From contig JNEU01000741.1 in the NCBI GenBank assembly GCA_000697475.1, positions 1 through 64,000 on the forward strand: a stretch of 64,000 bases of DNA, read 5' to 3'. Position numbers and translations under genes: made by a program. Below are positions 24,199 to 35,945 of this stretch, in pieces (the first letter of the stretch is position 1; every line of letters starts with the position of its first letter). The notes under the pieces are model-generated. The model had not been told where the DNA came from, searched no databases, and worked only from the letters and a program-made list of their open reading frames with translations. This stretch comes from Lichtheimia corymbifera B2541 (lineage: Eukaryota > Mucoromycota > Mucoromycetes > Mucorales > Lichtheimiaceae).

Positions 24199-26589
24199 AT
24201 GATGGCACATCGATCGTTCTCAGTACCCCAAGTGATGAATGCGATAGCCGATCACCAGGGACCTGTCACCATTAACGCCCCACCCTTGTCGGGATCATTG
24301 GCATACGAGATGCAGGCAGCAATTCCCAGATTGGAGAAGATTTTGGCGGATGAATTATCCTCTCAAACATTTCCTCTTTGCATTCAGCTATTAAAATCAT
24401 GGGTAGCGGCAGCAGCAACGTCAAACGTTGACAAACACCAACATCAGGATCAATTCACTACAGGTGGTCGAAAGCCCATTCGAACTCTGACACGATCACG
24501 CGTATCACGTTGGCTTTTGTCATCACTCTCCAGGAAGAAACATATTGCACCTGCCAAGGATATTTCCGAATCTCATCATACAGATCACAGCACCCTCACT
24601 CTCGATCTTTCAGCCACCACTACTATTACCAACAGCGATCACGATGATCATTTAACCAATGATAGCAGCGATCGTAGCATAGCAAGCATATGTATCTATG
24701 GCGACGACGACGATGATGATAGCTACAACACGTCCAAAATCCTATTTCATCATGACTTTGATAATCAACCTACCAGCTACAGCAGCAGCAAGGCATCCTC
24801 CTTGGTGTCTACACCCATATTGAGATCAGCTGGCATGGTCCAAACACCACCTCATCATCCTGCAGCACCACCTACCACTGATCAATATCAATATACATCC
24901 ATTGCACCATATATCCTTAATGAATCATCCACAACATCAACCCCTATCCTCCGACCAACAGCTCCTTTTCGCTCACGATATTCAGCAGCTGCATCAATTT
25001 CATCTTCACCAAGTAGCACACAAAATCAACACATTCGATCCTCATCTACTACTACTACAACAACAACAACAAAGGGAATCCCCCTACAAAATGACAATGA
25101 TGAATCGAAAACGACAGCTTTAGCAATGCAACCATCAAGTCGTACAGCATCCACAGCAGCTATAACAGCAGCAGCAGCTGCTGCTGCAGCCACTAAACTT
25201 CCGCGAGCCAAGACCACTATATCAGGATTTCTCAACAAGCTAGGCATGTCAGTTAAAAAAGCTATGGGGAATCGTCAACATCGACGAGCACATCCTACTT
25301 CTGCTCTTGACAACAATCATGATTGTTTGGATTCATTCCCTACACCACACAGCCATTCAAGTGGTGGTACCACCGATAGTGATGAAACAGAAGGAAAAGA
25401 GGGATATCGATTAGACAAGGATCAGCAGCAGCAACAACAACTTGAATGGGATAAGGAGGAAATATGGCGTCCTCGTATTGAAGCCAATACGCGTGAACCA
25501 CTTTCAATCAAAGGCAAAAGTCCACAATTACGTTCATCAGAGACATTTTCTACATATTCGGATCATGAATTCAAACGCACCATTCCTCGAAAACCTGTAC
25601 AGTATGCAGCCGCAGCCGCAGCAGCTGCTTCTACTGCTAGTGGTGCTGGTGCTGCACCAACCACACTTAAGCACAGCAAGACCGACATGGATATTTTACG
25701 AGAACAATCGGTACCCTTCATCAAGATGGGAATGGGACGAGGAGGAGGATTTGGTGAAGAAGAAGAAGAGGATCAAGATGACAGTGTGAGCGTGGAAGCC
25801 AGATTTCCTTCGGGTATTCATGAACTACAACAATGGCATCATCGGTTCCATGAACAACAACAACACCCTGATAAGCTAGAAGCCAATCTTCAAAGGTAGG
25901 TCAAAGGGACGAGGAGGAGGAGGAGTTATTTTGCTTCTCTATCCGAAGGCTCATTGAGAGAGTATATACATATATCAGAGTGACAGCTGCGGTGTACAAG
26001 ATTATTGAAAACAACCATGCCACTGGATACTTTGAGTACGATGAAAAGGGGTTCCGTGGTACACCCCTCGGTCATATGCAAGATAAGCTGTTTTCATCCG
26101 AACCTTTGACATCCCCAGAAGATATTTATGACCAAATGGCTTATATTGTTGAATGTGGCCAGGTATGTACATGTAGGCATCCATATACAAGATACTCATA
26201 TACCCTATTCTTAGTTGACGTCAGAGCACGTTATTCTTGCATACGTTTACTTGGAACGCATGGTCGAACGTTCTGATCAAGCGCTGTGTGATATTAGTTG
26301 GCGGTTTATGTTGTTAGCGGCCATGATTGTAGCTGTCAAGGTCTGGGATGATTGTGCCGTTTACAACAGTGACTTTGTCCAAATCTTCCCTGAACTGAAC
26401 ATTGTCCTTGTGTAAGTACATGTTCTCTTTGTTATTCAGCTTTGTTCAGAAACTCATTTTTGATGTTTCCCCTTATTCAGGAACAAGATTGAACGCCATT
26501 TCCTCAAAGCCATCAAGTACGAAGTCGGTTGTACACAAGCACGTTTCGTTTCGACTTATTTTGATCTACGCGATGGATACCATTTATAA
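24199..26589 (+). CDS. Cyclin-Y-like cyclin with long low-complexity N-terminus
   Basis: Four exons (24199-25895, 25979-26162, 26215-26411, 26481-26589) encode 728 residues. The last ~165 residues are a cyclin box: an N-terminal helix, TSEHVILAYVYLERM, then WRFMLLAAMIVAVKVWDD, and ERHFLKAIKYEV followed by STYFDLRDGY. This order matches the cyclin Y/PHO80-like class, which partners CDK14/16 in animals and Pho85-type kinases in fungi. The first ~560 residues are Ser/Thr/Gln/Asp-rich with poly-Ala and poly-Asp runs and several basic blocks. Their function is not evident. The gene starts 172 bp after MCM10 on the same strand. Confidence 0.82.
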
Positions 26590-26591
26590 AA

Positions 26592-26611
26592 AGAGAGAGA
26601 GAGAGAGAGAG
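26592..26611. repeat. (GA)n microsatellite in the cyclin 3' end
   Basis: Ten GA units lie just after the cyclin stop codon. Confidence 0.9.
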
Positions 26612-26864
26612 TGATTCTCCACCTTGTATATACCATCATGTGATTGTAGTTGTTTCTTTTTTCCTTATACTACAAAGAATAATACCATTTCTCAGAAATC
26701 CAAGTTTCCCACGGTGGCTGTCATTGTGCATGAATTTATTGTTGATTCCGCAGTATACTGATTAGTAGATGGGCATGGTTTATGATAGCACTTTGTATGT
26801 TCATGCACGCAAAACACGTGGAGTGAGTACACAAGGTCGGGAAAAAAGACCGGTGTTCTATTTA

Positions 26865-27887
26865 TTAAGGCCACTTTAAGATTTCTGGTATAACTTGTTC
26901 GTCCCATCCATGACACAGCTCGTCGCTCTGATCAGTACACAGATTCTCGACCGTATCTCTGGACCATTTGTCTAAGGTGTGCATGGTGTTGGTGGCCATG
27001 ACATTAATATATGCTGCTACACTGGGATCTTTGAGGAGGGAGCCAGCTCCATATCGTCGGATAGTGCCTCGTACTTTTTCTTTGATGGCTGGTGCAATGT
27101 TTTTGAATAGATTTCCGCTGCCAAACAAGGTTTCATCTTTGAGTCGAGCCCGAATGTAATCCACGATGCGGCCCTTGATCTATATAGAACATTAGTATTT
27201 TCTTTCACTCTTTCAACCGCTCTCTATCATGCATGTACCTGATCCAAATGATGACATATCGATGGTGGGTTACCACAAATATAGTCCATCTTTTGACCTA
27301 TATATAGTAACATTCATTGGCAACGTTGTTCCACGAGTTGAAAGGCGGCGGCGGGAGAAGAAGGAGGGAGCGGGGGAGGTGTAAATGCAATGATGGAATG
27401 TCGTACACTACTATTACTACTACTTACATTCTTCCCTTGTCCAAGATTCACCAGCAGGTGGCATTTTACGCGATAAACGAGGAGGATTATTACAATCGCC
27501 TTTGAAGGGTTGATCACCAGAAAACATGGCTTGATGAATGCCTTCCTCAAGTGTCAATGAAACGGCAGTATCATCATCCCCATTGGTGGGCGTCGTCAAC
27601 TGGGCCATGAAGCCCTCCAAGCCTTCTTCGATGGTCGTTTGGACACCATCCTGTACTTCTTTGGTAGGGATCAAATCGGATAACTGCTCCGGCACAGGTA
27701 CTGAACCGAGACTATCGCTCAACATGTCTTGCAGTTCATTCATGGTCGAATCAATGACAGGCATATAGCGATCCGCAAGTATTTGGGAGATGGCGTGGCG
27801 ACATTCGGGTTCACAGGCCATAGCTGTCCATGCTGTTGTTAATAAAACGGTAGCTGCACTGAGAAACGTCCACCGAGGCTTTAACAT
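26865..27887 (-). CDS. Secreted Cys-containing protein, family unknown
   Basis: Three exons (27428-27887, 27239-27297, 26865-27179) give 277 residues. The N-terminus (MLKPRWTFLSAATVLLTTAW, then TAMA) is a clear signal peptide with cleavage expected before CEPEC. Cysteines recur in pairs (CEPEC, a cluster around REEC and YICGNPPSIC, then ENLCTDQSDELC), suggesting disulphides. No GPI-like or transmembrane C-terminus is seen (it ends EILKWP). Helical repeats without a recognisable catalytic motif argue for a structural or effector-like secreted protein. It is tail-to-tail with the cyclin gene, 275 bp apart. Confidence 0.75.
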
Positions 27888-28298
27888 GTTGTGCGCTTAT
27901 ACAAAAGAATGATAAAGGAGGAAAAGAAGTAGCTCAGTTTTTTTTCCTTTTTGCCCAATTCAACCCTTTTAAGGTACAAAAGGAGCTACTTTCTATTGGT
28001 GGAACATGCATGCTCATCATCGGATGAATGAAAAAGGATCATGGTAGTTTACTATGTTGGTATAAATGCTCTATCACGACTATCTATCTCGTATCCATCC
28101 TTGCTTCAACTTGTAGTCGTCACCATGGTACCCCGTATACATGGCAACAGCGGCAAATAGTGTCGTATCCCTGGTAATTTCACACTTTTTCCTCAAAGTT
28201 GATTTTTCCCGTAAACGGAAGTTCTCGTATGTGCCACCTCGACTCGATGTCGTTCTCTAATAGGCCCTTTCCAGGTTGTTGACGACATGCGTGAAAAA
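27888..28298. other. Intergenic promoter and 3' space
   Basis: This lies upstream of the secreted-protein gene and downstream of the TCAIM-like gene, both on the minus strand. No further gene is seen. Confidence 0.5.
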
Positions 28299-29207
28299 TC
28301 AAGGCTTGTCGCTACTGCTCTTTTTTCCCATCTCCTGATATTCTCGTTTCTTGATGGCGACATGTTGTTCCAGATAGTATTTCATTTCTAGAAGAAGAAG
28401 AAAAAAGTAAATATAGGCTGCCCTCTTTTTAAAAACATGATTGTACAAATTACCTTCCAAATCCATCTCTGATGTGAGTACCAAGATACCTTTGGCACGA
28501 TCAGGTGACAAGGATGCTGCTGCTGTGGCTGGAAGAACGAGCACCGGCAATTGACCCCACCATTTCTCCGGATGTAATTCACCAAGCCATTGAGCTAATT
28601 TTGATGCCATGACCTTTGAATCAACCGAAGGTGCAAACACCAATTGTCGATTGTTGAATATCTCTTGCGTTGTCCAATGCTTGACTTTTTGTTGTTGTGG
28701 TTGTTGCTGCTGCTGCTGATGTTGCTGATACAATGCACGTACAAATTGTTCGCGTAGACTTTTATACGAGGATCGTTGTGTGTTGGATGATAATGATGCC
28801 ATCTCCCTGGATATCATTTGTTGTACAGCTTGATCGTCGGATGTTGCTACTTTGATATCAAGTTGTCTGCACAAATCCAATACAGATGCTGCCGTATGCC
28901 ATGCTGATATCGGCCGTGGATCAAACGAGATACTGACTCTACTCGCTGCATTGCTCGCATGCTTTGGATAAAAGGCAACAGGTATGCTGGTATCGTCATG
29001 TCCTGCTTCATTGCCAGGTTTTGACTTGGATCGATTGTCTTGCTGTAGAATAGGGTTCAAGATCGTGTACAGCTGTTGCAATGAGGCCGCATTGTGTTTT
29101 GCTTTGATAGGATCGCGTTGGAAAAAGTCTGGATGTGTTTGAAGAACAAGTTTTCTCAAGTAAGGTTTGATGAGTGAAGCGGCACGTGTGGATGATGATG
29201 TATTCAT
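28299..29207 (-). CDS. TCAIM-like mitochondrial protein (DUF4460/DUF4461)
   Basis: Two exons (28454-29207 wait-free of stops and 28299-28387) give 280 residues after removal of a 66-bp intron (28388-28453, GTAATT...TCTAG). The intron is a multiple of three and stop-free, so an unspliced 302-residue form is also possible. The N-terminus has LRKLVLQTHPDFFQRDP and NAASLQQLYTILN, the DUF4460 signature found in T-cell activation inhibitor, mitochondrial. The remainder, including FNNRQLVFAP and HPEKWWGQLPVLVLP, fits DUF4461. A poly-Gln run lies mid-protein. The molecular role of the family in fungi is unknown; mitochondrial location is inferred from the family. Confidence 0.8.
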   Translation of the reverse strand: MNTSSSTRAASLIKPYLRKLVLQTHPDFFQRDPIKAKHNAASLQQLYTILNPILQQDNRSKSKPGNEAGHDDTSIPVAFYPKHASNAASRVSISFDPRPISAWHTAASVLDLCRQLDIKVATSDDQAVQQMISREMASLSSNTQRSSYKSLREQFVRALYQQHQQQQQQPQQQKVKHWTTQEIFNNRQLVFAPSVDSKVMASKLAQWLGELHPEKWWGQLPVLVLPATAAASLSPDRAKGILVLTSEMDLEGNLYNHVFKKRAAYIYFFLLLLEMKYYLEQHVAIKKREYQEMGKKSSSDKP

Positions 29208-29617
29208 GGTTGTTGTAGAAGAAGGTGGTGGCTGACCTGATCTAAACCGAAAGCGGCAAATTCATTGTTAATGCCATGATAAAGAACATGCTTATAGCAA
29301 TAATAAAGCCATGCATTGTAAGATAACACAAAGATTCCACATTATTCTCCTCATCTCATCTCGTATCCATTGATTGATTACATGATCACATTTTGGGGCT
29401 GGGAAAAGGGACAAAGGACCCATGCATTGGGAAAACTGATGGAATATCATGATTGGACGATGGCGTGGGGAGAGTGTAACTGTCCAAACGCACTCTCATT
29501 ATATTCGCCCCATTTCTTTTCTGCACTCAAATCCTCCGCCCATCCTTCTCTTTCTCTCTCTTTCTTTTCACTCGGCCACACACAGACACACACACACACA
29601 CACACACAATACACGTC
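29208..29617. promoter_or_regulatory. Divergent promoter between TCAIM-like and OPI3 genes
   Basis: This 410-bp stretch serves both genes. A CT-rich tract and a (CA)n microsatellite (29586-29608) sit immediately upstream of the OPI3 start codon, in its likely 5' leader. No gene is seen. Confidence 0.55.
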
Positions 29618-30526
29618 ATGGATTATATCGATTTTTCACAACCTACCTTTTATTACGTTCTTGCCAATATCTTCTTCAACCCTCTGTTCTGGAACACGGT
29701 TGCTCGTGCAGGTAAACAACTTGACCCACAACCAACCACTCTTGCTCGAGCTGACTTTCACGTGAATTCGAATTAGAATATCGATCTCACATTCTTACCA
29801 AGTTGGCTGGTGGCAATCGTTATCTAGGATGCTACGTTTTGGCTGTCACCATCTTCAGTATTGGTATTATTCGTGACTACTTGTAAGTACGCGCGACAAC
29901 GCGTTTTGGGTGGGATGATGACTGACTGACTGATACATCGAATATATATAGGTATACCTGGGCTCTTGACAACCAGCCTACCCATCCTGCTCTCGAATCT
30001 CCTTTGGTCCAATTGGGTGCTGTTGTTTTGTTCGCTGTGGGTGGTACTCTTGTTCTGACATCCATGTATGCCTTGGGCGTCACTGGCACTTACCTTGGTA
30101 AGCAAGCATAAAAGATGGGGGTAATGGATGGAACAACGGAAATTGACATTTTCTAGGTGATTACTTTGGTATCTTGATGGATGAGCGTGTTACTGGCTTC
30201 CCTTTCAATGTGTGCGAAAACCCCATGTATGTCGGCTCTACCCTTAACTTTTTGGCTACTGCTCTCTGGTAAATGTTTAGAATCATGGCAAAGGATCGAG
30301 TAAGGATAATACTGATTTTGGATATCATCATAGGCGTGCAAGCCCAGCTGGTATTTTGTTGACCTTGGTTGTGTACATTGTGTACCAAATCGCCTTGATG
30401 TTCGAGGGGTAAGTGTGCCTGGGGATCTATCTACCTACATACGTCAGAGGTCTCATATGCTTTTCTAGTCCTTTCACCACTATGATCTACGAAAACAAGG
30501 CCAAGAATGAAAAGAAGGCCCAATAA
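29618..30526 (+). CDS. OPI3: Phosphatidyl-N-methylethanolamine N-methyltransferase
   Basis: Six exons (29618-29711, 29777-29882, 29952-30097, 30157-30268, 30334-30408, 30469-30526) give 196 residues, close to yeast Opi3 (206). It is an ER membrane enzyme that makes the last two methylations in the PE-to-phosphatidylcholine pathway, using S-adenosylmethionine. Hydrophobic segments span ~10-30, ~45-65, ~85-110 and ~150-175. The SAM-binding block [13 protein letters not shown] followed by [20 protein letters not shown] and the C-terminal [14 protein letters not shown] are strongly conserved in this family. The C-terminus is Lys-rich (KAKNEKKAQ), as expected for ER retention. Confidence 0.94.
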
Positions 30527-30957
30527 GCACCTTCTCTTTTCACTCCCCCATTGTGTATAAACTTGCTAGAAATGTGGATCGGCATAGATGTCGCTTCAGT
30601 GCATAATAAACTAAAAGCTTACTTGTAACGTAATTCCTATGAGGGCCGAGAAAAGGATCGGAGACGCTATGTATATATGTTCAACGTGCATGCAATGTAT
30701 CTGCATTATGTATGGAGATGCTGATGCATCAAAGACTCCATTCTATCACGGATGAAACGTAAAGCTCCTTCGTATATATGTGGGTATCATGTTTTATTTA
30801 TATGCGGTGTGTGTGTGTGTGTGTATGTGTGTGGGCGTGTTGGATGCGTAGAAAGGGAGGAAAAAGTGAATTTTGTTGCTTGCAAGGGGATATATGCGGA
30901 TAATGAGCATATGGATGCATTAGGATGTTACTGTATAGATAAACATATTTACGAACT
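30527..30957. other. Intergenic, tail-to-tail
   Basis: This separates OPI3 (+) and the degenerate kinase (-). It contains a (GT)n run at 30806-30824 and AATAAA-like signals but no gene. Confidence 0.5.
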
Positions 30958-32437
30958 TTATGATTTCAAGCCTAGGAGACCCAGCTCACGATATGGCTTT
31001 TTGGGTGGTGGATAGGGGCCTCGAGCCAACACTCGCAGCATCCGTAATAATATACGAACAAGGTGCCGGTGACAATTGGTTCGTTTTTTTCTCCTATACC
31101 GAGTAGTGGATGATGGTGGTAATGGTGGCGGTATTGATGAAGCTTGCTGTGATCGGAACCAGGAATCATGATTCAAGTAAGATGATGATGCACCAGGAAA
31201 AAGGACCGGTTTCAGCCATGGATGGAACAATACCAGATCCAAAGATGCACGCGTTTGACGAGGAGCAAGCATGCGCCTTAAAAGATCTTTTGCATCTACT
31301 CGTATATATGTGTGTGAGAGGAAGCATGATTCTCTCCACCTCCCCCCATAGACACACGCACACACGCTCTCCTATCATCCCTTTCATTACCTTCCGATAT
31401 TTGATGCGGGATACTAAAATCGCAATGCGTCATTTTGCTAAAGAGCTTGCGATGGTTGGGTGCCACAAACGGATACTTGCCGACAAGCATCCGGTATAAA
31501 TGTATCCCCATGATCCAAACGTCCGCCAATGGCTCTACATAGAAGCCTGATGCCATTTCGGGTGGGATATACTGTGGATTGCTATTCTACCCATGATTAG
31601 CTTTTCTCGGCATTGGGCATTAGATCTATCCATTTACCCTCTAAATCGCCAACATTCCGTTTGACGGTTTTTACGTGTGATGCAAATAACTCGCAAGGTA
31701 TCGTCGCTGTCAAAAAACAATTCGACATCTCCCAGGTCGTCCTCTTTTTCATGCATTGTTGCAGCTTGTATCAAGGACGCTAGTTTTTGTTTGCAATGGG
31801 ATTCATCACCCACGAATTGGTCGTCGTATTGATCGTCAGGTGTCGTGTTTTTGATCCATGCAAGTGGTGATCGATAAACCAAGAGAGATGAAGATGAACC
31901 GGATGTACATATTGATAAAGAAGATGCTCGTGGTGATGACATGGGTGATGATGGTATGTTATTAGTGCTTGTACTATTAATGCTGTTATGATGGTATTGA
32001 TGATGGTTATGCTCGAGAGACTCTTCCTCGGGAATGGTATAGAGCTGGTGGCGTGCCCGATCCACCAAAGTAATGTGCGAGTATTGCGGAAAGAGATCAA
32101 ACTAACACCAAAAAGGATCAATAAGCATTTTGTTCCTTTTTTTTTTTTTTGTCTCGGAGGAAGCACTAAAACGAGTTTCATAGTGCATGCACGTGCATGA
32201 TCAAGTAAGCGTGCACCCAAAACTAGTAGACCCTCCTCCTCCTCCCTCTTTGACTTTTTTTTTCCTTACCTCAAAATCTTCATCCTCTTCATCCTCCGCT
32301 TGTACAGGCAATGGAGGAAACACGGGTGACAAATGCCGCCAGCTGTCATCCGTGTTGTGTTGTGCCTTCTTTTTATCGCGGCGAAGCGACAACAACGAAC
32401 GTAAGCGGCACAATATCCTCGGCCCATGGCGTCGCAT
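30958..32437 (-). CDS. Degenerate protein kinase (predicted pseudokinase)
   Basis: Four exons (32270-32437, 31638-32101, 31391-31581, 30958-31295) join in frame to 386 residues. The C-lobe of a CAMK-like kinase is clear: NPQYIPPEM (APE region, ~212-220), EPLADVWIMGIHLYRMLVGK (~227-245), and DAKDLLRRMLAPRQTRASLD with HPWL (subdomain XI). The parts that should bear catalysis are missing: no glycine loop or VAIK lysine, HRDxKxxN is reduced to a segment like DLGDVELFFDSDDTLRV, and no DFG follows it. A Ser/His/Asn-rich insert takes the place of much of the N-lobe. It is probably a catalytically dead scaffold, or a decaying gene, though intact frames over four exons favour function. Confidence 0.75.
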
Positions 32438-33741
32438 TCGAAACGCACAAATGGAAAGGGATGAAGGTAAAACAAAAAAAAAAAAAGAGAGAAGGTTCAA
32501 AAAAAAAAGAAAGAGAGTTGAAAGAGAAGGGATGTGAAAGAGGGATTAGAATACGGTTGCCTGAGATCGAAGATTTCTATACAGTCGATATGCATTGCGT
32601 GTTCTCGGTCGTTCCTATCGTCGTTTCCATTCGCACATTCACTTACATGAGCAAAAGCATACCACACACACATATATATCCACGCACATTGGTTGCACAA
32701 ATGAGATCACCTTGGCAACAATGACATTTTGCTCCCTTTAGCAATTTACTTACGGATTGAATCCATCAAATTTTTTACCCATCACGCGACGATCATTCAC
32801 ATGTCGTTTCCTTGCCAATCAAGCTGCATTTTTTTATCGGCAGTGGATAGTGGTGGCAATCCTCCATCATGACAATGATCGGTGACCCCTGAACCTACCA
32901 AGAACGACACAGAAAACTGGGTCCCCTGCAGCTTGAATGGCAGTAGTAGTAGTATGGTGCACTTGACACGCACGTACACGTGTAAATAACCGGGCCATCC
33001 TCTTTTTGTTTGCATTCCCCGAGAATAAAGAGAGGTTTGTAATAATGATCAGCAGCAGTAAGCAATTGCCCAATGCGCTCATCATTTCACTCGTCAACAA
33101 ACAAACAAAAATCAATGCATGAGCTTGATCTACCGTCGTTGTAAACCCATTCATCATCATCATCATCACTGCAAGTTTCGACGTCAACCGATGCTCCCGA
33201 GAAACCTTTGCTCTTGCATACATAGGAGGTGAGATGTCGTGTACATGGTACATTATGTGAGCGTGCACTTTTTTTCAAAGTCTCCCTTTCCCGCCTATAG
33301 TATCATCATCCATCACCCCGCATTTATATCAGTAGAACACATGCATAAGGATTCTCATCGTGCATCATATCCTATGTATCATTGTATATAATACTTGTAC
33401 AATGTGCTGCTGCTGCTGCTGCTTGCGCCGTTGCTGCTGATGGGTGTGTGTGGGTCTCGCCATTGCAGTCTACTACATATTAGCAAGTCATGTGAGCGCA
33501 TCCAAGGATCACACCTCCTTTCATCTCAGTGATGACGGTCTTATTTACTATTGATCCAAGCAAGTTTGCATCACAGCGAGGAATGCTATCATATTAGCAT
33601 CATGGGGGTTAGCACTTTCAAAGATCCCTTTCTACTGCTCCTGAAACAAATTGACAGATGCAGGCAACTTTTTTTCCCAGCACTCTCCCCATCACCAAGT
33701 GATATATATGAGCATAAATATGCATGTGTATGTACAAGTTT
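32438..33741. other. Intergenic, 1.3 kb
   Basis: No gene is supported. There are A-rich tracts near 32470-32515 and a (CTG)n-like trinucleotide run near 33405-33440. Overlapping low-complexity frames on both strands (32187-32724, 32867-33278) are rejected. Confidence 0.5.
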
Positions 33742-35044
33742 TTAATCGGTTTCTTCTATCTTTTTCTCCTTTGACATTTGTAAAGCTGTCCTAGCGGCAT
33801 GCTGACTTTGCTGGAATACTCGATGATCCATGGTCATGCGTTCACGTTCGGCCTTGAGTGCTACTAGCAAGAGAGACACCATCCTCCTCCTCCGCATCTC
33901 CTCATGCTTGACCTCATGCACTGCATATGCCAAATAAAAGTGCGCCTTTTTCTCTGCAAGAAAAACCTTGTGCTTGGCACGCTTGTCCTTTTTAGAGTAG
34001 TACTTGATCCCATCATGCAGTAACCTATCAACGTCCGCCATGGCCCGTACCGCATACATGGATGATGGCCTTTCTAAGAGCTGAATCACGTCATCAAGAA
34101 GCATCACGACCAGTTCCTTGTTTGCTGCTGCTTGATCAGAATCACGCAACCGGTCCATTAAATCCACCAGTACATCTTCCATGCCCGATAATTGTGTCTT
34201 TCCAGAGAACAGGATGGATGTTTCTTCCAAGCAAGTGATTGTCGATGGTACGTCTTCACGCACGTCGCCCATAAAATGTCGCATCATGTAGCAATAACTC
34301 ATCAATATGCTGCACAAATGCCATCCGAGATCGGGATGAATCGTCTTGACCATGGATTCAATGTTGGGCAATGGATCAGGTAGTTGGGGTATGTTTGTTG
34401 TTGTTGTAGGAGGAGTAGCATCATCATCATCATCATCATTATCCAATGCTTGTATCCTTGGTGCAACATCAGGATCATGACTACTACACCACCATGGTTC
34501 ATATTCGGTCAACAAGTCGTTCACATTGGCATGGTTTTGTAATAATTGTTCGAATGCTGTGCGTTCTTGAGCTGATAAACGTGACCAAATCTCTGCTGGA
34601 TCAGCTGTTTCAATATCCAATGTTGCAAGTCGTTCAGCCAAATCATCTGCTTGATCGTCGTCGTCATCGTCATCTTCCAATATCTCATCATTCTCGGCTT
34701 CGAAACGTCTCAATAGATCCAACATTTGCCGCTTCTCTTCAGTATCCACCCCTCCTCGCGACTGTATCTCGGCAGTAATACTCTCCTTGTAAAACGACTC
34801 GGTGCATTCGGCATGTTGCAGATCCTTGTAACAAGCAAGCGAACAATAGCGAAGATTGCAACGGGGACAAACGTAATTGGAAAACTGTTTTTGACAGCTG
34901 CTCGGAATAAGTCTCATGGCCACAATCAATGTCGTTGGGTGCTTACATGTTGCAGAGTACTTGGTTCGTGGACGACGATGCGGCTTGGATCGTTTCGGTA
35001 CTGTCGTCTTGATCGCTGTCGTCTATAATTCGTAGGCTGGGCAT
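33742..35044 (-). CDS. HIT-type zinc finger protein ZNHIT2-like
   Basis: Two exons (34947-35044 and 33742-34897) give 417 residues. Splicing assembles the HIT zinc finger VLCNICQKQFSNYVCPRC followed by YCSLACYKDLQHAECTESFY, with all expected Cys/His ligands (C31, C34, C43, C46 and on). The rest is helical, with acidic runs (EILEDDDDDDDQADD), then a segment on WHLCSILMSYCYMMRHFMGD and a basic KKDKRAKHK block, as in ZNHIT2. That protein works with the R2TP chaperone in assembling U5 snRNP and snoRNP-type complexes. The short first exon is easily missed because the second exon stays open 5' of its acceptor. Confidence 0.87.
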
Positions 35045-35945
35045 AGTGCAAGTGGAAAGAGGTAAGTAGGTTGGTGAACGCTGAGGTTGGTTCTCAAATA
35101 CAATGAACCTTGTCTTTTACAGCTACAAAACAAGAAGATAATGAACCCCATTGCTAGTCTTTCATTCCTTTTTGTCTATCCAGTATAAGAATAAAGATCA
35201 TGGCTTGTCTTACTTAATCTGAGATGTGCCTTGGGCAGTGGGTCTAATCGTTCGGTTGTCATTGTGTGGTGCTTTTAGCAGCGTAATATCTGTTGCTTAC
35301 GTTCCATAGAGTTGGTGTTCCTTGCGCAGAGAACACCATGCATATAAACTTGCTCAGATTGAGCACTTTTGTTGGATTACAGTGTAAACAAGTGGGTGAT
35401 TGTGCTTATTGAATAAAGAAAATTTCGGCCATCTTGAGCGTTGAGCATGCCGTAATAGTGTAAGTAGTATTGATGAGGACGCTCTTATTTCATCTCTCAG
35501 AAAATGTCCCTTGCCATTGAGTCAATGCTATTGTCTGCTGATGATACACAATTTAAATATGGTATAAAACCAGGTGTTTATTTGTAATATACGCATAATG
35601 GACAAGAATTAAGAATGACGACCACCCTGTGATTTGCAGTAAGAATGATCAGAATGGCTGTCACCAACACATGTCGCCTTCTTGGTTAGACAAACGACAA
35701 TATACCAGGGCTGATAACCAAAATGACGACATTTGATATGAATAATGGATGAGGACGAATGGCAATAGGATTAATAATGATAGCTTCTTTATGGAGCTGT
35801 ATGGCCGATGGGTGATCTCATGACGTTTAATGATATGCCGAGGGCGGTTACACATGGGATGTCTGGGTTAAATGTCGGGCCATGATCGAGACGTGTTTCA
35901 CGTTTTCTTTTCTACAATTCATTTCTACTGCTCCCCGCTTTTACT
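35045..35945. other. Intergenic, divergent
   Basis: This 0.9-kb space lies between the ZNHIT2-like (-) and DUF2408 (+) genes and must hold both promoters. No gene, repeat or RNA is recognised. Confidence 0.5.

Noticed and set aside
32187..32724. Plus-strand Lys/Arg-rich frames
   Set aside because: They are antisense to the first pseudokinase exon and its A-rich upstream region.
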